Shown: positions 27,320 through 35,933, counted from the stretch's first letter. The stretch: DNA of 56,313 bases from Hyphomicrobium sp. (GCA_025458125.1 JALOTA010000007.1:1-56313); one strand, 5' to 3'. Made by a program: numbers and translations. Notes: a model not told the origin generated them from the letters alone.

Positions 27320-27784
27320 TCAGGCCGCGTGTGAGGCAGCAGAGACGGTCAGAACCCGGCGGATCGAATCCTCGTCCTTCGCGCCGCGAAGCTGTTCCAG
27401 TGTCGCGGGTTCGCGCACCAGTCGAGAGATGCGTGCTAGGGCCTTCAGGTGATCACCGCTGGCATGCTCGGGGGCAAGCAGCAGAAAGATGAGATCGACG
27501 TCCTGGTCGTCCTGGCTGTCGAACGGAATGGGCTTGGCGAGGCGTGCGAACACGCAAACGATCCCCTTCAGCGCCTTGAACTTTACGTGCGGGATCGCGA
27601 TGCCTCTGCCCAGCCCCGTCGAGCCAAGCCGTTCGCGCTGTAGCAGGGCGTCAAAGATCGCCCGCTGATCCAATCCGGTGATCTCGGACGCGCGCAGGGA
27701 CAACTCGTTCAATGCTTGCTTTTTGCAAGTCACTTCCAGCGAAGGGATTATCGAATCCGCCGAAAGGATGTCTGCCAATTCCAT
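27320..27784 (-). CDS. ptsN: Nitrogen-related phosphotransferase IIA component (EIIA-Ntr)
   Basis: 154 residues, the usual length. Cytosolic phosphocarrier of the PTS-Ntr chain (PtsP-NPr-PtsN) that regulates potassium transport and other targets. The phosphorylated His is in GLGRGIAIPHVKFKAL, and VDLIFLLLAPEHASGDHLKA is the second family block. Downstream of rpoN on the same strand, as usual, but hpf, which normally sits between them, is absent and replaced by 535 bases without an obvious gene. Confidence 0.95.
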   Translation of the reverse strand: MELADILSADSIIPSLEVTCKKQALNELSLRASEITGLDQRAIFDALLQRERLGSTGLGRGIAIPHVKFKALKGIVCVFARLAKPIPFDSQDDQDVDLIFLLLAPEHASGDHLKALARISRLVREPATLEQLRGAKDEDSIRRVLTVSAASHAA

Positions 27785-28319
27785 GTTGGGTTCTTTCGAT
27801 GGGTGCGGCCACTTCTCGTGGACGCTCTTGCCCCGAAGCCTCGATATCGTGGAGCGCCGGAGCTGACCCCGATTCTCTCGTTTGGTTTCCGGCGCTACAC
27901 GCCGGACAATTCCCGCTTTGCACCCAAATTGTCTTCGGACTTTGACAATGCCTTTGAACCGGATGACAACCGCCGCTCCAATATACCAGTTCCTGCCTCA
28001 GCCACTCAGCGTTTCGCCGCACCTGCGTAAACGAACTCGTAGCCGGCATCCACCTGAGCGGAGCTTCGCCTCATTCAGATTTTAGGCAGTCCTGACGCCA
28101 CCCACCCGTTTGCCCGCTTCGCCTTCCCCCGCGAACCGCACAACAGCAGCAATATCAATATGTTGATCGAACAGTGCCGTTCGATGCTGCTCATTTTGAC
28201 GCTATTACGTGTCGCGTCGTCTGTCAAACCTTTGTCGAGTCTACAACTTTGTGCAGCGCGGGATGGGTGAGGCAGCAGCCCGCCGCACGCTCCGCGAAGG
28301 GGGGCCATGACCCGGAGGC
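27785..28319 (-). other. Intergenic gap rpoN-ptsN (535 bp) where hpf is usually found
   Basis: No supported gene. On the minus strand a candidate promoter and an inverted repeat lie near 28160-28230 (listed separately), leaving about 400 bases of possible leader or small-RNA sequence before ptsN. Short frames here carry no recognisable domain, and none resembles the ribosome hibernation factor HPF expected between rpoN and ptsN in this group. Confidence 0.5.
28166..28227 (-). promoter_or_regulatory. Candidate promoter with overlapping inverted repeat upstream of ptsN
   Basis: On the minus strand TTGACA (28227-28222) is followed after 17 bases by TAGCGT (28204-28199). About 14 bases further on there is a perfect 7-bp inverted repeat, ATCGAAC/GTTCGAT (28166-28172 and 28179-28185), with a 6-base centre. 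It could be an operator or an early hairpin. The -10 box is weak. Confidence 0.4.
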
Positions 28320-29867
28320 TCAAGCCCCGACACCACGTTCCAGAAGACGCTTGTCGCGACGGCGCTGGACCGACGAGGGAATACGCAGCGCTTCTCGATA
28401 CTTCGCCACTGTCCGCCGGGCGATGTCGACGCCGTCCCGCTTGAGCCTTTCGACGATCATGTCGTCGGAAAGGACTGCATCGGGGACTTCCCCATCGATC
28501 AGTTGCTTGATGCGATGACGGACCGCTTCAGACGAATGCGCCTCCCCCTCGCCGTCGGCAGCGGCAATGGCCGAGGTGAAGAAGTACTTCAGTTCGAGTA
28601 TCCCGCGCGGCGTCGCAATGTACTTGTTCGACGTGACCCGGGACACGGTCGATTCATGCATCGCGATGGCATCGGCCACCGTCTTGAGATTCATAGGCCT
28701 CAGATATTGGACGCCATGGGCAAAGAAGGCATCCTGTTGCCGCACGATCTCCTCGGCGACCCGCAGAATGGTGCGAGCCCGCTGATCCAGGCTCTTCACC
28801 AGCCAGTTGGCGGTCTGGAGGCACTCGAGAAGATAACCCTTGTCCTTCTCGTTCCGGGCCGTCTTTGACACCTTCGCATAGTAGGTTCGGTTCACGAGCA
28901 CTCTGGGCAGCGTGTCCGAGTTGAGCTCGATGTGCCAGCTGCCATCCGAGCCGGGTTTCACGATGATGTCGGGAACCACGGGCTGAACCTGCACCGAACC
29001 GAACTTCAAGCCGGGCTTCGGATTGAGCTTTCGGATCTCGCAGAGCATTTCGGCAAGCTCGTCGGGCTCAACGCCGACGGCCCGGCGCAGCGCCGCGAGA
29101 TTATGCGTTGCCATCAGTTCAAGGTTGTCCAGCACGGCTGCGATCTGCGGGTCGTAGCGGTTCTGTTCCTTCAGCTGTAGCGCCAGGCATTCGGATAAGG
29201 ACCGCGCGCAGACCCCGGTCGGCTCGAAGCTCTGAAGAACTGCCAGAACCCGTTCTCCCATACCTTCAGGCGCTGCAAGCTTCGCTTCGACGGCTGCGAG
29301 ATCCGCATGCAGGTACCCCGCCTCGTCGACTGTATCGATCAGATACTGAGCAACGAGGCGCTCGGCGGAATTCGTCAATGCCAGCGACGCTTGCTTCTCC
29401 AGGTGCTCCTTCAGCGAAATATCCGATGTGGCGTAGGTCTCGAGATCCGCCGGCTGATCCTCGAACGAGGACCCGCGCTGCCGCGCCTCGGACCACTGGG
29501 AGGAGCTGAACTCCGGCCCGATCTCCGCCTGCGGGACTTCTGGAAAGACGTTCTCGAATTCCGTGTCGAAGGTATCTATGGCATCGGCCGTGGCGGGCTT
29601 CTCGAGGTCGAGCCACTCCTCCCCGGTCTCGGGTTCGCCGGAGGCGCCGGCTGCGTCGGCGGACTCGGTTGTTTCAGCGTCTGCGGGACTGGACGTTTCG
29701 GGCGAAGCCTCTTCCACCTCGAGCAACGGGTTCCGCTCGAGTTCACCCTCTATGAATTGGGCGAGTTCCTGATTGGAGTATTGAAGCAGACGGATGGCCT
29801 GCTGCAACTGGGGTGTCATCACCAGTTGCTGGCCCTGCCGGAACTCCAATTTGGTTGTAATGGCCAT
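28320..29867 (-). CDS. rpoN: RNA polymerase sigma-54 factor
   Basis: 515 residues. The N-terminal activator-interacting region I is Gln/Leu-rich (LEFRQGQQLVMTPQLQQAIR and LLQYSNQELAQFIEGELE), region II is acidic (EEASPETSSPADAETTESAD), and the C-terminal core-binding and DNA-binding parts are complete. The RpoN box is intact in IARRTVAKYREALRIPSS near the end. It directs activator-dependent transcription of nitrogen, flagellar or carbon genes. It starts 45 bases downstream of lptB on the same strand. Confidence 0.97.
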   Translation of the reverse strand: MAITTKLEFRQGQQLVMTPQLQQAIRLLQYSNQELAQFIEGELERNPLLEVEEASPETSSPADAETTESADAAGASGEPETGEEWLDLEKPATADAIDTFDTEFENVFPEVPQAEIGPEFSSSQWSEARQRGSSFEDQPADLETYATSDISLKEHLEKQASLALTNSAERLVAQYLIDTVDEAGYLHADLAAVEAKLAAPEGMGERVLAVLQSFEPTGVCARSLSECLALQLKEQNRYDPQIAAVLDNLELMATHNLAALRRAVGVEPDELAEMLCEIRKLNPKPGLKFGSVQVQPVVPDIIVKPGSDGSWHIELNSDTLPRVLVNRTYYAKVSKTARNEKDKGYLLECLQTANWLVKSLDQRARTILRVAEEIVRQQDAFFAHGVQYLRPMNLKTVADAIAMHESTVSRVTSNKYIATPRGILELKYFFTSAIAAADGEGEAHSSEAVRHRIKQLIDGEVPDAVLSDDMIVERLKRDGVDIARRTVAKYREALRIPSSVQRRRDKRLLERGVGA

Positions 29868-29912
29868 GACGGCTTCGAGGCACCATTTCTATTCGAGCGT
29901 CGCGATCGTCCA

Positions 29913-30788
29913 TCAGCGCTCGTTAACGAACATGTCTCCCAGGTAGACTTTACGAACGTCTTCGTTCTGTATGATTTCGGAAGGCTTACCGTGCGTCAGA
30001 ACCTGACCATCGTAGATGATATATGCCCTGTCGATAAGGCTCAGTGTCTCGCGCACGTTGTGATCGGTGATGAGGACGCCGATTCCCCGGTCGGTCAGAT
30101 GCCGGACCAACTCCTGAATATCCCCGACCGCGATCGGGTCGATGCCCGCGAACGGCTCGTCCAGTAGAATGAACGACGGACGGGACGCCAGGGCGCGGGC
30201 GATTTCGCACCGCCGCCGCTCACCGCCCGAGAGTGCGATCGAGGGCGACTTGCGCAACCGCGTAATCCGGAACTCTTCCAGAAGACTGTCTAATTGCTCC
30301 TTTCGCCGGCGCCGGTCCGGCTCCACCAGTTCAAGCACGGCCATGATGTTGTCTTCCACCGAAAGGCCGCGAAAGATCGAAGCCTCCTGCGGAAGGTAGC
30401 CAATTCCGAGCCGTGCCCGCCGGTACATGGGCAGTCGCGTCACGTCGCGGCCGTCGATGGTGATGCGTCCGGCGTCGGCAGGAACGAGCCCTGTGATCAT
30501 GTAGAAAACAGTCGTCTTGCCGGCACCGTTCGGTCCGAGCAGCCCGACCGACTCCCCGCGTCCCACCGCCAGACTGACACCCTTGACGACTTGACGCTTT
30601 CGATAGGCCTTCTTCACGTCGACTACGGTGAGCCAGCCTTCGCCTCCCATCGAAGCGTCGACCGCTTCCGCGTCTTCGTCATGCCGCCCATAGCCTGAGG
30701 CCTGGTCTGAAAAGCCCGGCGGCCCGCTCGCCGCCCGCTTCCATGCAGCCGGAAAATTCAACAGACCTGACAGCGAACTGATCTTCAC
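29913..30788 (-). CDS. lptB: LPS export ABC transporter ATP-binding protein LptB
   Basis: ATPase of LptB2FG, which powers extraction of LPS from the inner membrane. The ABC domain has Walker A LLGPNGAGKTTVFYMITGLV, Q-loop IGYLPQEASIFRGLSVEDN, signature ALSGGERRRCEIARALASRP and Walker B FILLDEPFAGIDPIAV, followed by the H-loop ITDHNVRETL. The start is GTG 30788 with AGGA upstream; this gives about 50 extra residues before WLTVVDVKKAYRKR, as in several relatives, though a start nearer the core (ATG at Met47) is possible. Downstream of the LptC-LptA gene. Confidence 0.96.
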   Translation of the reverse strand: MKISSLSGLLNFPAAWKRAASGPPGFSDQASGYGRHDEDAEAVDASMGGEGWLTVVDVKKAYRKRQVVKGVSLAVGRGESVGLLGPNGAGKTTVFYMITGLVPADAGRITIDGRDVTRLPMYRRARLGIGYLPQEASIFRGLSVEDNIMAVLELVEPDRRRRKEQLDSLLEEFRITRLRKSPSIALSGGERRRCEIARALASRPSFILLDEPFAGIDPIAVGDIQELVRHLTDRGIGVLITDHNVRETLSLIDRAYIIYDGQVLTHGKPSEIIQNEDVRKVYLGDMFVNER

Positions 30789-30817
30789 GCGCGGCTATCC
30801 TGCCCTGTCGGCTGTCA

Positions 30818-32851
30818 TCACGGCTTGGCCGCGGGAGTAACGGTTTGCGAATTCCATCCGTCCAGTTCGGGGGCACTGGTGTTGGATGGGGGTTTTGTTG
30901 CGCCAGGCTTCTGGCCGTTGCGCTGTTGCGCTTTCCGCAACTCGTCGGGAAAGAAAATAGCGCTTGGCCGGCCACCCGTCGAGCTTCCCTGAATTTCGCT
31001 CGACCAGCCTTCGGATGGTTTGGCAACGGCATTCTGCGCGCTCGTATCGATGGTCGCCTTGCCCGTCGTCATGTCGATGACGAGCCGGCTGCCTCGAACC
31101 ACGGTCCCGGCCTGGGAAAGTTCGACGTCTCCCGATACGACCACGGAGTTGCTCTTGGCGTCGAAACGCGCCGCGCTGCCGGTCACTTTGCGTCCGTCCT
31201 CGCTGGTCACGACGACGGCGCCCTTGGCCTCGATGCGGCTCAGCTCGGTCCCGCCGCCTGCCTGACCTTGAGATGTCTGACCTTGGGATGTCTGACCTTG
31301 GGATGTCGGGCCCTGGGATGTCTGGCCTGTCGTGTCGGCAAGCCGCGCCGATCCCGTGTAGTACGCCTGGATCTCGGATGACCGCATCGTCACTTCGCCC
31401 TGCCGGGTCACCACGTCGCCGCGAAAAACCGCGATACGCGCATTGTCATCCACATCAAGCGAGTCCGCCTCCACATCGACGGGTGCATCTGGCGACGTCT
31501 TGAATTGCGCCACGCCGCCGGTCGCGGCATCCGGCTGGGGTTGTCTCTTCTTGCCGGTATCCTTCTGCACGAAACGCGCGCTGATTCGGCCAGGACCACT
31601 CCCGGCCATCGGCGGAGCCGTCAGCGACGTACGCCCGCCGGCGCGATCGATGGCGAGCTTTCGCCCTTTGAGCACCGTATCTCCGCTGACCAACACTACA
31701 TTGCCGGACAACACCGCCCCGTCGCGCCGCTGATCGAGATCCACGCGATCTGCCGTCACCCGCCGGTCCGGCGGGGACGTCATCACGATGTTGCCGGCGA
31801 GAACGCCCGTTTCGGTGACGGCATCGAAGCTTGCCGTTTCACCGGTGACACGATCACCATTATCCCGGGTCATTTCGAAGGGACCCTTGGCGATAATGCG
31901 GGTCAGTTTACCGCCGGGGCCCGAGCCGTTCACCTGCGAACCGGGAAGCGCGGTCGTACTGCCCTCGTAATTCACCGTCAGTTCCGGCGTTCGAAGCGCT
32001 GACCCTGCCTGCACCGCGCGCACGTTGCCCGTGAATATGGCCTTCTTGTCCAGGTCCATTATATCGAGGCGCGCTGCCTCGATATTTACCGGGCCTTCGG
32101 CGCTTCCCATCAGCGTATCTGTCGCCGGAGCCTTTGCCGCCCCACCATCACCGTCCTTCTTCGGCGGCGTCAGGACTGCAACAACCTCCTCGACGAAGGT
32201 CACTTCACGTTCCTTCTGGCGGATTTCGAGACGCTTGGATGCCACGTTACCCGCGGGAAAGCCGACGCGCACCGGTTCATCGCTGTTGATCCGGCCTTCG
32301 CGTGGTCGCACGAGGGCGCTCGTCAGATCCGCGGTGAAGCCGTTGTCTGCACGGATCTCGATCTTGTCCTTCAGCTCCAGCAGACTTTCCTTGTGATTGA
32401 ATTGCCCGCGTACAGCCGTCAGCTTCGTGGCCGACTTGTCTTTGGCGATAAGGTCACCGGTGATCTCTTCCAACTCGATAATGTCGGTACGATCGAAATC
32501 CTGGCGCGCGCGCGCGGCCGCGACGCGATACGTTCCACCGTCGGCCGTCACGCCATCATAGTTCGGGTTCTGCATCGCAAGGTCTTTTGGCGTGATGCGA
32601 GGCAGTGCAATGCCGGAAGCGGTCCCGGAGTAGTCCGATGAACCGATCAGCGCACCCGCGTACAAAGCGCTCATCACGACACCTGAAGCGGGCAGCGCCC
32701 ACCTTAAAATCTTGACCCATGCGGTATGCCGCCGGGCCTGCCGGAAGCTGTCGGTACGATCCGTGGCAAGCACGATCCCCGAACCGGTCGCACGATCGCC
32801 TCCCCTCGACAGGGGACCTCGCGTGCGATCGGCATCAAAGGTCGTCACCAT
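30818..32851 (-). CDS. LptC-LptA fusion with two OstA-like domains
   Basis: 677 residues. Residues 48-70 are one transmembrane helix (the N-terminal anchor of LptC: VKILRWALPASGVVM). Residues about 80-230 follow the LptC beta-jellyroll pattern (PKDLAMQNPNYDGVTADGGTYRV, GRINSDEPVRV, ASKRLEIRQKEREVTFVEEV, read in parts). Then come two OstA/LptA-like repeats: about 252-410 (VNIEAARLDIMDLDKKAIFTG to LKGRKLAID) and about 455-605 (VDVEADSLDVDDNARIAVFRG to VRGSRLVID). The tail is Pro/Thr-rich. In most proteobacteria LptC and LptA are separate and LptA is a soluble periplasmic bridge. Here a single polypeptide would tether the bridge, with LptB encoded next. A short period-15 nucleotide repeat lies in repeat 2. 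Confidence 0.85.
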   Translation of the reverse strand: MVTTFDADRTRGPLSRGGDRATGSGIVLATDRTDSFRQARRHTAWVKILRWALPASGVVMSALYAGALIGSSDYSGTASGIALPRITPKDLAMQNPNYDGVTADGGTYRVAAARARQDFDRTDIIELEEITGDLIAKDKSATKLTAVRGQFNHKESLLELKDKIEIRADNGFTADLTSALVRPREGRINSDEPVRVGFPAGNVASKRLEIRQKEREVTFVEEVVAVLTPPKKDGDGGAAKAPATDTLMGSAEGPVNIEAARLDIMDLDKKAIFTGNVRAVQAGSALRTPELTVNYEGSTTALPGSQVNGSGPGGKLTRIIAKGPFEMTRDNGDRVTGETASFDAVTETGVLAGNIVMTSPPDRRVTADRVDLDQRRDGAVLSGNVVLVSGDTVLKGRKLAIDRAGGRTSLTAPPMAGSGPGRISARFVQKDTGKKRQPQPDAATGGVAQFKTSPDAPVDVEADSLDVDDNARIAVFRGDVVTRQGEVTMRSSEIQAYYTGSARLADTTGQTSQGPTSQGQTSQGQTSQGQAGGGTELSRIEAKGAVVVTSEDGRKVTGSAARFDAKSNSVVVSGDVELSQAGTVVRGSRLVIDMTTGKATIDTSAQNAVAKPSEGWSSEIQGSSTGGRPSAIFFPDELRKAQQRNGQKPGATKPPSNTSAPELDGWNSQTVTPAAKP
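31263..31322 (-). repeat. 15-bp in-frame tandem repeat (four copies)
   Basis: Plus-strand unit TGACCTTGGGATGTC, copies at 31263, 31278, 31293 and 31308; the middle two are identical, the first differs at one base and the last at four. On the coding strand it gives the repeated pentapeptide TSQGQ inside the linker of the second OstA-like domain. Being in multiples of 3 it keeps the frame and is likely length-variable. Confidence 0.9.
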
Positions 32852-33018
32852 GGATTAGACGGGACCGCATGTGGCAGGGAGTTTGAACGCAGGCGCACAC
32901 TCTGCGTCAATTTGGGTGACATTGGGACTTTGAAAAGCCTGGGCCCGCGGCATTCCGCCTTTAGTCCTCTGAAAAACCAGTGACAATCTGGTCAGGCGGC
33001 GCGCAACTCAGATGCAAC

Positions 33019-33639
33019 TCAATGCGCGAAAATGTCTTCATCGGCAAAGCCGGCGAGGTCGAGCTGAGCCCGAACCGGCAGAAACCGGAAAGCTTCAGCG
33101 GCGAACTGCGTCCGCCCTTCCCGAGCCAGCATGGCGTCGAGCCTGTCCTTGATCGCATGCAAATGCAGGACATCGTGCGCCGCATAGGCCTGCTGCTGCT
33201 GGGTGAGTTCGGCCGCTCCCCAATCGGAACTCTGCTGCTGTTTTGACAGTTCCAGGCCCAGAACTTCCTGCGCCAAGTCCTTCAGTCCGTGCCGGTCTGT
33301 GTAGGTCCGGGCCAATTTTGACGCGATTTTCGTACAGTAGACCGGCGCTGTAACGACGCCGAGACCTTGGTACAGGGCGGCAATGTCGAAACGAGCGAAG
33401 TGAAAGATCTTCAAGATCTTTTCATCCTGCAGCAGGGTCTTGAGCCGTACCGGCTCCGGACCGCCCGGCACGATCTGTACCAGATGCGCCGTACCGTCCC
33501 CCGCTGAAAGCTGCACGAGGCAGAGCCGGTCCCGATGCGGATTTAGACCCATGGTCTCCGTGTCGATCGCAACGGCGGAACCGAAACCTACGTTCGCGGG
33601 CAGGTCACCCCTGTGCAGCTTAATGACGGGGGCGCTCAT
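33019..33639 (-). CDS. nrnC: Short DEDDy 3'-5' exonuclease, NrnC/ribonuclease-D-like
   Basis: 206 residues from ATG 33639 (AGGAG upstream). The exonuclease motifs are VAIDTETMGLNPHRDRLCLV (Exo I, Asp/Glu), KIFHFARFDIAALYQ (Exo II, Asp) and YAAHDVLHLHAIKDRL (Exo III, Tyr-Asp). RNase D of E. coli is about 375 residues with HRDC domains; this short form lacks them, as in NrnC, the diribonucleotide/nanoRNA-degrading enzyme of Alphaproteobacteria. It completes RNA and cyclic-di-GMP (pGpG) turnover in organisms without Orn. Position upstream of lptC matches rhizobial order. Confidence 0.9.
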   Translation of the reverse strand: MSAPVIKLHRGDLPANVGFGSAVAIDTETMGLNPHRDRLCLVQLSAGDGTAHLVQIVPGGPEPVRLKTLLQDEKILKIFHFARFDIAALYQGLGVVTAPVYCTKIASKLARTYTDRHGLKDLAQEVLGLELSKQQQSSDWGAAELTQQQQAYAAHDVLHLHAIKDRLDAMLAREGRTQFAAEAFRFLPVRAQLDLAGFADEDIFAH

Positions 33640-33793
33640 GGAAGTTTTTCTCCTACCTTCCGGCGGCATGGTTGCGGGCCGCTATCGATGCGATGGCAAG
33701 ACACACCTGACCGCTCGTGGCCGGCGCACTTCAATCCCACACGTACTCGGAGCAGCGCGCAGCGTCTGTAAGGGGGCTGTACGCAGACGAATT

Positions 33794-33878
<85 letters not shown>

Positions 33879-33888
33879 AACGTCCGGC

Positions 33889-33917
33889 GGTTTAGTGGCA
33901 GCGGGTCACGTTGTCAA
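33889..33917 (-). promoter_or_regulatory. Sigma-70 promoter of tRNA-Leu
   Basis: On the minus strand TTGACA (33917-33912) and TAAACC (33894-33889) are 17 bases apart, and the tRNA begins 11 bases after the -10 box. Consensus -35 and ideal spacing make this convincing. Confidence 0.6.
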
Positions 33918-33975
33918 TTCCAGCCGCGCCGACTAGACAGCATCGCTACGACGCGGAAACGGCAGGGACAGGCTC

Positions 33976-34959
33976 ATGGCTCAGGCACCGAACAGTTCGG
34001 GACTCGTTACCATATTCGGGGGCTCCGGTTTCGTCGGCCGTCACACGGTCCGGGCCTTGGCGAGAGACGGCTGGCGCATACGCTCGGCGACGCGCCGCCC
34101 TGATCTGGCCGGGTACCTCCAGCCCATGGGTGTGGTGGGCCAGATTCATGCCGTGCAAGCCAATCTCCGCTATCCCCAGTCCGTGGCGGAAGCGGTAGCC
34201 GGCGCCGAGGTGGTGATCAACGCCGTCGGTGTGCTGGCGCCCACCGGCCGCCAGTCGTTTGAAAAAATCCATGATGAAGGCGCGCGCGCGGTCGCCAAGG
34301 CCGCCAAAGCCGCCGGAGCCAGAAGCTTCATTCACATCTCAGCCATTGGCGCGGACGCCCGTTCGAACTCAAAGTACGCCCGTTCCAAGGCCGAGGGCGA
34401 GCGTGCCGTGCTGGAGGAGTTTCCCGAAGCCGTCATTCTCCGTCCGTCGATCGTCTTTGGACCCGAAGACGAATTTTTCAACCGCTTTGCGGCGATGGCG
34501 CGCGTGTCGCCGTTTCTTCCCCTCATCGGCGGCGGCCAGACGAAATTTCAGCCTGTCTACGTCGGCGATGTCGCCGCGGCCGTGAAAGCGTCCATCGACG
34601 GCAAAGCCACACCCGGCACGATCTACGAATTGGGCGGGCCCGAGATCCTCACGTTCCGTCAGTTGCTGGACCGGACGCTGGCCTACGCTGGGCGCAAGCG
34701 GTTCTACCTTCCGTTGCCATTCTGGGCGGCGAAATTGCAGGCGTTGCTCACGTCACCCTTTCCCAACTCGATCCGCCCGGTGACGCTGGATCAGATCCGC
34801 CTTCTCCAGAAGGACAATGTCGTCAGCGCGAAAGCGATTGACGACGGCCGCACGCTCGCAGGACTTGGCATATCCCACCCGCATTCCGTTGCGTCGATCG
34901 TGCCGGAGTACCTGGAGCGCTTCAATCCAAAGGGCCAGTACTCATCCTATCGGGGGTGA
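33976..34959 (+). CDS. NDUFA9-like complex I-associated atypical SDR
   Basis: 327 residues. The Rossmann motif GLVTIFGGSGFVGRHTVRAL (GGSGFxG) binds NAD(P)H. ANLRYPQSVAEAVAGAEVVIN and VINAVGVLAPTGRQSFEKIH are the blocks that define NDUFA9-type atypical SDRs. HISAIGADARSNSKYARSKAEGE holds a YxxxK-like pair, and LRPSIVFGPEDEFFNRFA follows. In mitochondria NDUFA9 is an accessory subunit of complex I; bacterial relatives are common in alphaproteobacteria and may be redox or ubiquinone-linked. In this window it stands alone between tRNA-Leu and DUF1150. Confidence 0.88.
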   Translation: MAQAPNSSGLVTIFGGSGFVGRHTVRALARDGWRIRSATRRPDLAGYLQPMGVVGQIHAVQANLRYPQSVAEAVAGAEVVINAVGVLAPTGRQSFEKIHDEGARAVAKAAKAAGARSFIHISAIGADARSNSKYARSKAEGERAVLEEFPEAVILRPSIVFGPEDEFFNRFAAMARVSPFLPLIGGGQTKFQPVYVGDVAAAVKASIDGKATPGTIYELGGPEILTFRQLLDRTLAYAGRKRFYLPLPFWAAKLQALLTSPFPNSIRPVTLDQIRLLQKDNVVSAKAIDDGRTLAGLGISHPHSVASIVPEYLERFNPKGQYSSYRG

Positions 34960-34981
34960 AACCGGTCCAGCGCTACCCACG

Positions 34982-35007
34982 AAAAAGGCCCCGGCTATGC
35001 CGAGGCC
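34982..35007 (-). terminator. Rho-independent terminator after the DUF1150 gene
   Basis: On the minus strand the hairpin GGCCTCGGC-ATA-GCCGGGGCC, with one G-T pair, is followed by TTTTTC. It lies 31 bases after the DUF1150 stop and so ends the Hsp20/DUF1150 transcript. Confidence 0.75.
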
Positions 35008-35038
35008 TGTCATCGTTGTGCCAACGGGCGCGATCCCG

Positions 35039-35344
35039 TCAGTGAACGCTGGCGATTGCCAGCTCACCGTCCATCGCATGGCTCAGAGCGGCCTGTCGCG
35101 AGTCGGTCAGCGCGATCGGTGTACCGTCCGCAGCATGCAGGGCGAACAGGCGGATGCCTGCGGGCAGGCCCTCAATCGAAGGGAACTGCTGGCGCGCCTC
35201 TTCGACACTGAGGACCTTGATATAGGCAACCTGACCGCCCCCCAACCGAGCCAGCTCGATCTCGCTCATCGGGGGCGGCACGGCCGTCGCGGATGGCCGC
35301 GCGCCGCTCGTCTTGGGCTTCTTTTCCGTAGTCTTGCTGTTCAT
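35039..35344 (-). CDS. DUF1150 family protein
   Basis: 101 residues from ATG 35344. Residues 1-25 are Lys/Thr/Ser-rich; the core IELARLGGGQVAYIKVLSVE, FALHAADGTPIALTDSRQAA is typical of DUF1150, a small family found next to small heat-shock genes in rhizobia and their relatives. Function unknown. A GGAGGA ribosome site (35354-35359) lies 9 bases upstream of the start. It is the right half of a TCCTCC-T-GGAGGA inverted repeat (35354-35366). Encoded 151 bases downstream of Hsp20, on the same strand. Confidence 0.85.
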   Translation of the reverse strand: MNSKTTEKKPKTSGARPSATAVPPPMSEIELARLGGGQVAYIKVLSVEEARQQFPSIEGLPAGIRLFALHAADGTPIALTDSRQAALSHAMDGELAIASVH

Positions 35345-35495
35345 GACGCACAATCCTCCTGGAGGAGATCTTGGCCGAACGTCACTTCCGGGGCGGGGTC
35401 TCACGCTACAGTGTACCTGAGCGGGCCCTCGATGGTTCACCACCGATGTGAGATCGTCCTACGATTCAATGGAAATAGCTGTAGCGGCGTGGCAC

Positions 35496-35933
35496 CTACG
35501 CGCCCTTTTTCTCCGCGCCGATCTCGATCTTACGGACCAGACGCTCAGGTTCGTGCCGCACAAGGTCGATCGACAGCAGGCCATTCTGCAAATCGGCCGC
35601 CTGCACTTCTATTCCGTCCGCCAGTAGAAAGGTCTTGCTGAACTGACGGGCCGCAATCCCGCGGTAGAGGTAATCGCGATCCTTGTCGTCCTGGGCTTTT
35701 CCACGGACGATGAGCTGCTTGTCTTCCAATGTCACGTCGAGATCGGCCCGCGTGAAACCCGCGACGGCCAGCGTGATCCTGAGAGCTTCCGGCCGGGCGC
35801 CCTGGCCGGCGATGCGCTCGATATTATACGGGGGATATCCGCTACCGGCGCTTTTGCCGGCCCGCTCGATCATCCGCTCGATTTCCTCAAATCCCAACAG
35901 GAGCGGATTGGATAACATGGTCATCCTTGTCAT
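35496..35933 (-). CDS. Small heat-shock protein Hsp20
   Basis: 145 residues. The alpha-crystallin domain begins after GSGYPPYNIERI and covers about residues 40-130: ALRITLAVAGFTRADLDVTL, EDKQLIVRGKAQ, GIAARQFSKTFLLADGIEV, and NGLLSIDLVRHEPERLV, followed by a charged tail with EIGAEKKG. ATP-independent holdase chaperone binding unfolding proteins. Start is ATG 35933 with AAAGGA upstream; two further ATG codons lie at positions 4 and 6. Paired with DUF1150. No clear CIRCE or ROSE-like element was found. Confidence 0.92.
   Translation of the reverse strand: MTRMTMLSNPLLLGFEEIERMIERAGKSAGSGYPPYNIERIAGQGARPEALRITLAVAGFTRADLDVTLEDKQLIVRGKAQDDKDRDYLYRGIAARQFSKTFLLADGIEVQAADLQNGLLSIDLVRHEPERLVRKIEIGAEKKGA

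Noticed and set aside
28075..28323. Possible 39-residue hydrophobic peptide in the rpoN-ptsN gap, minus strand
   Set aside because: Has a short Leu/Ile run but no ribosome site, and it overlaps an inverted repeat better explained as RNA structure or an operator.
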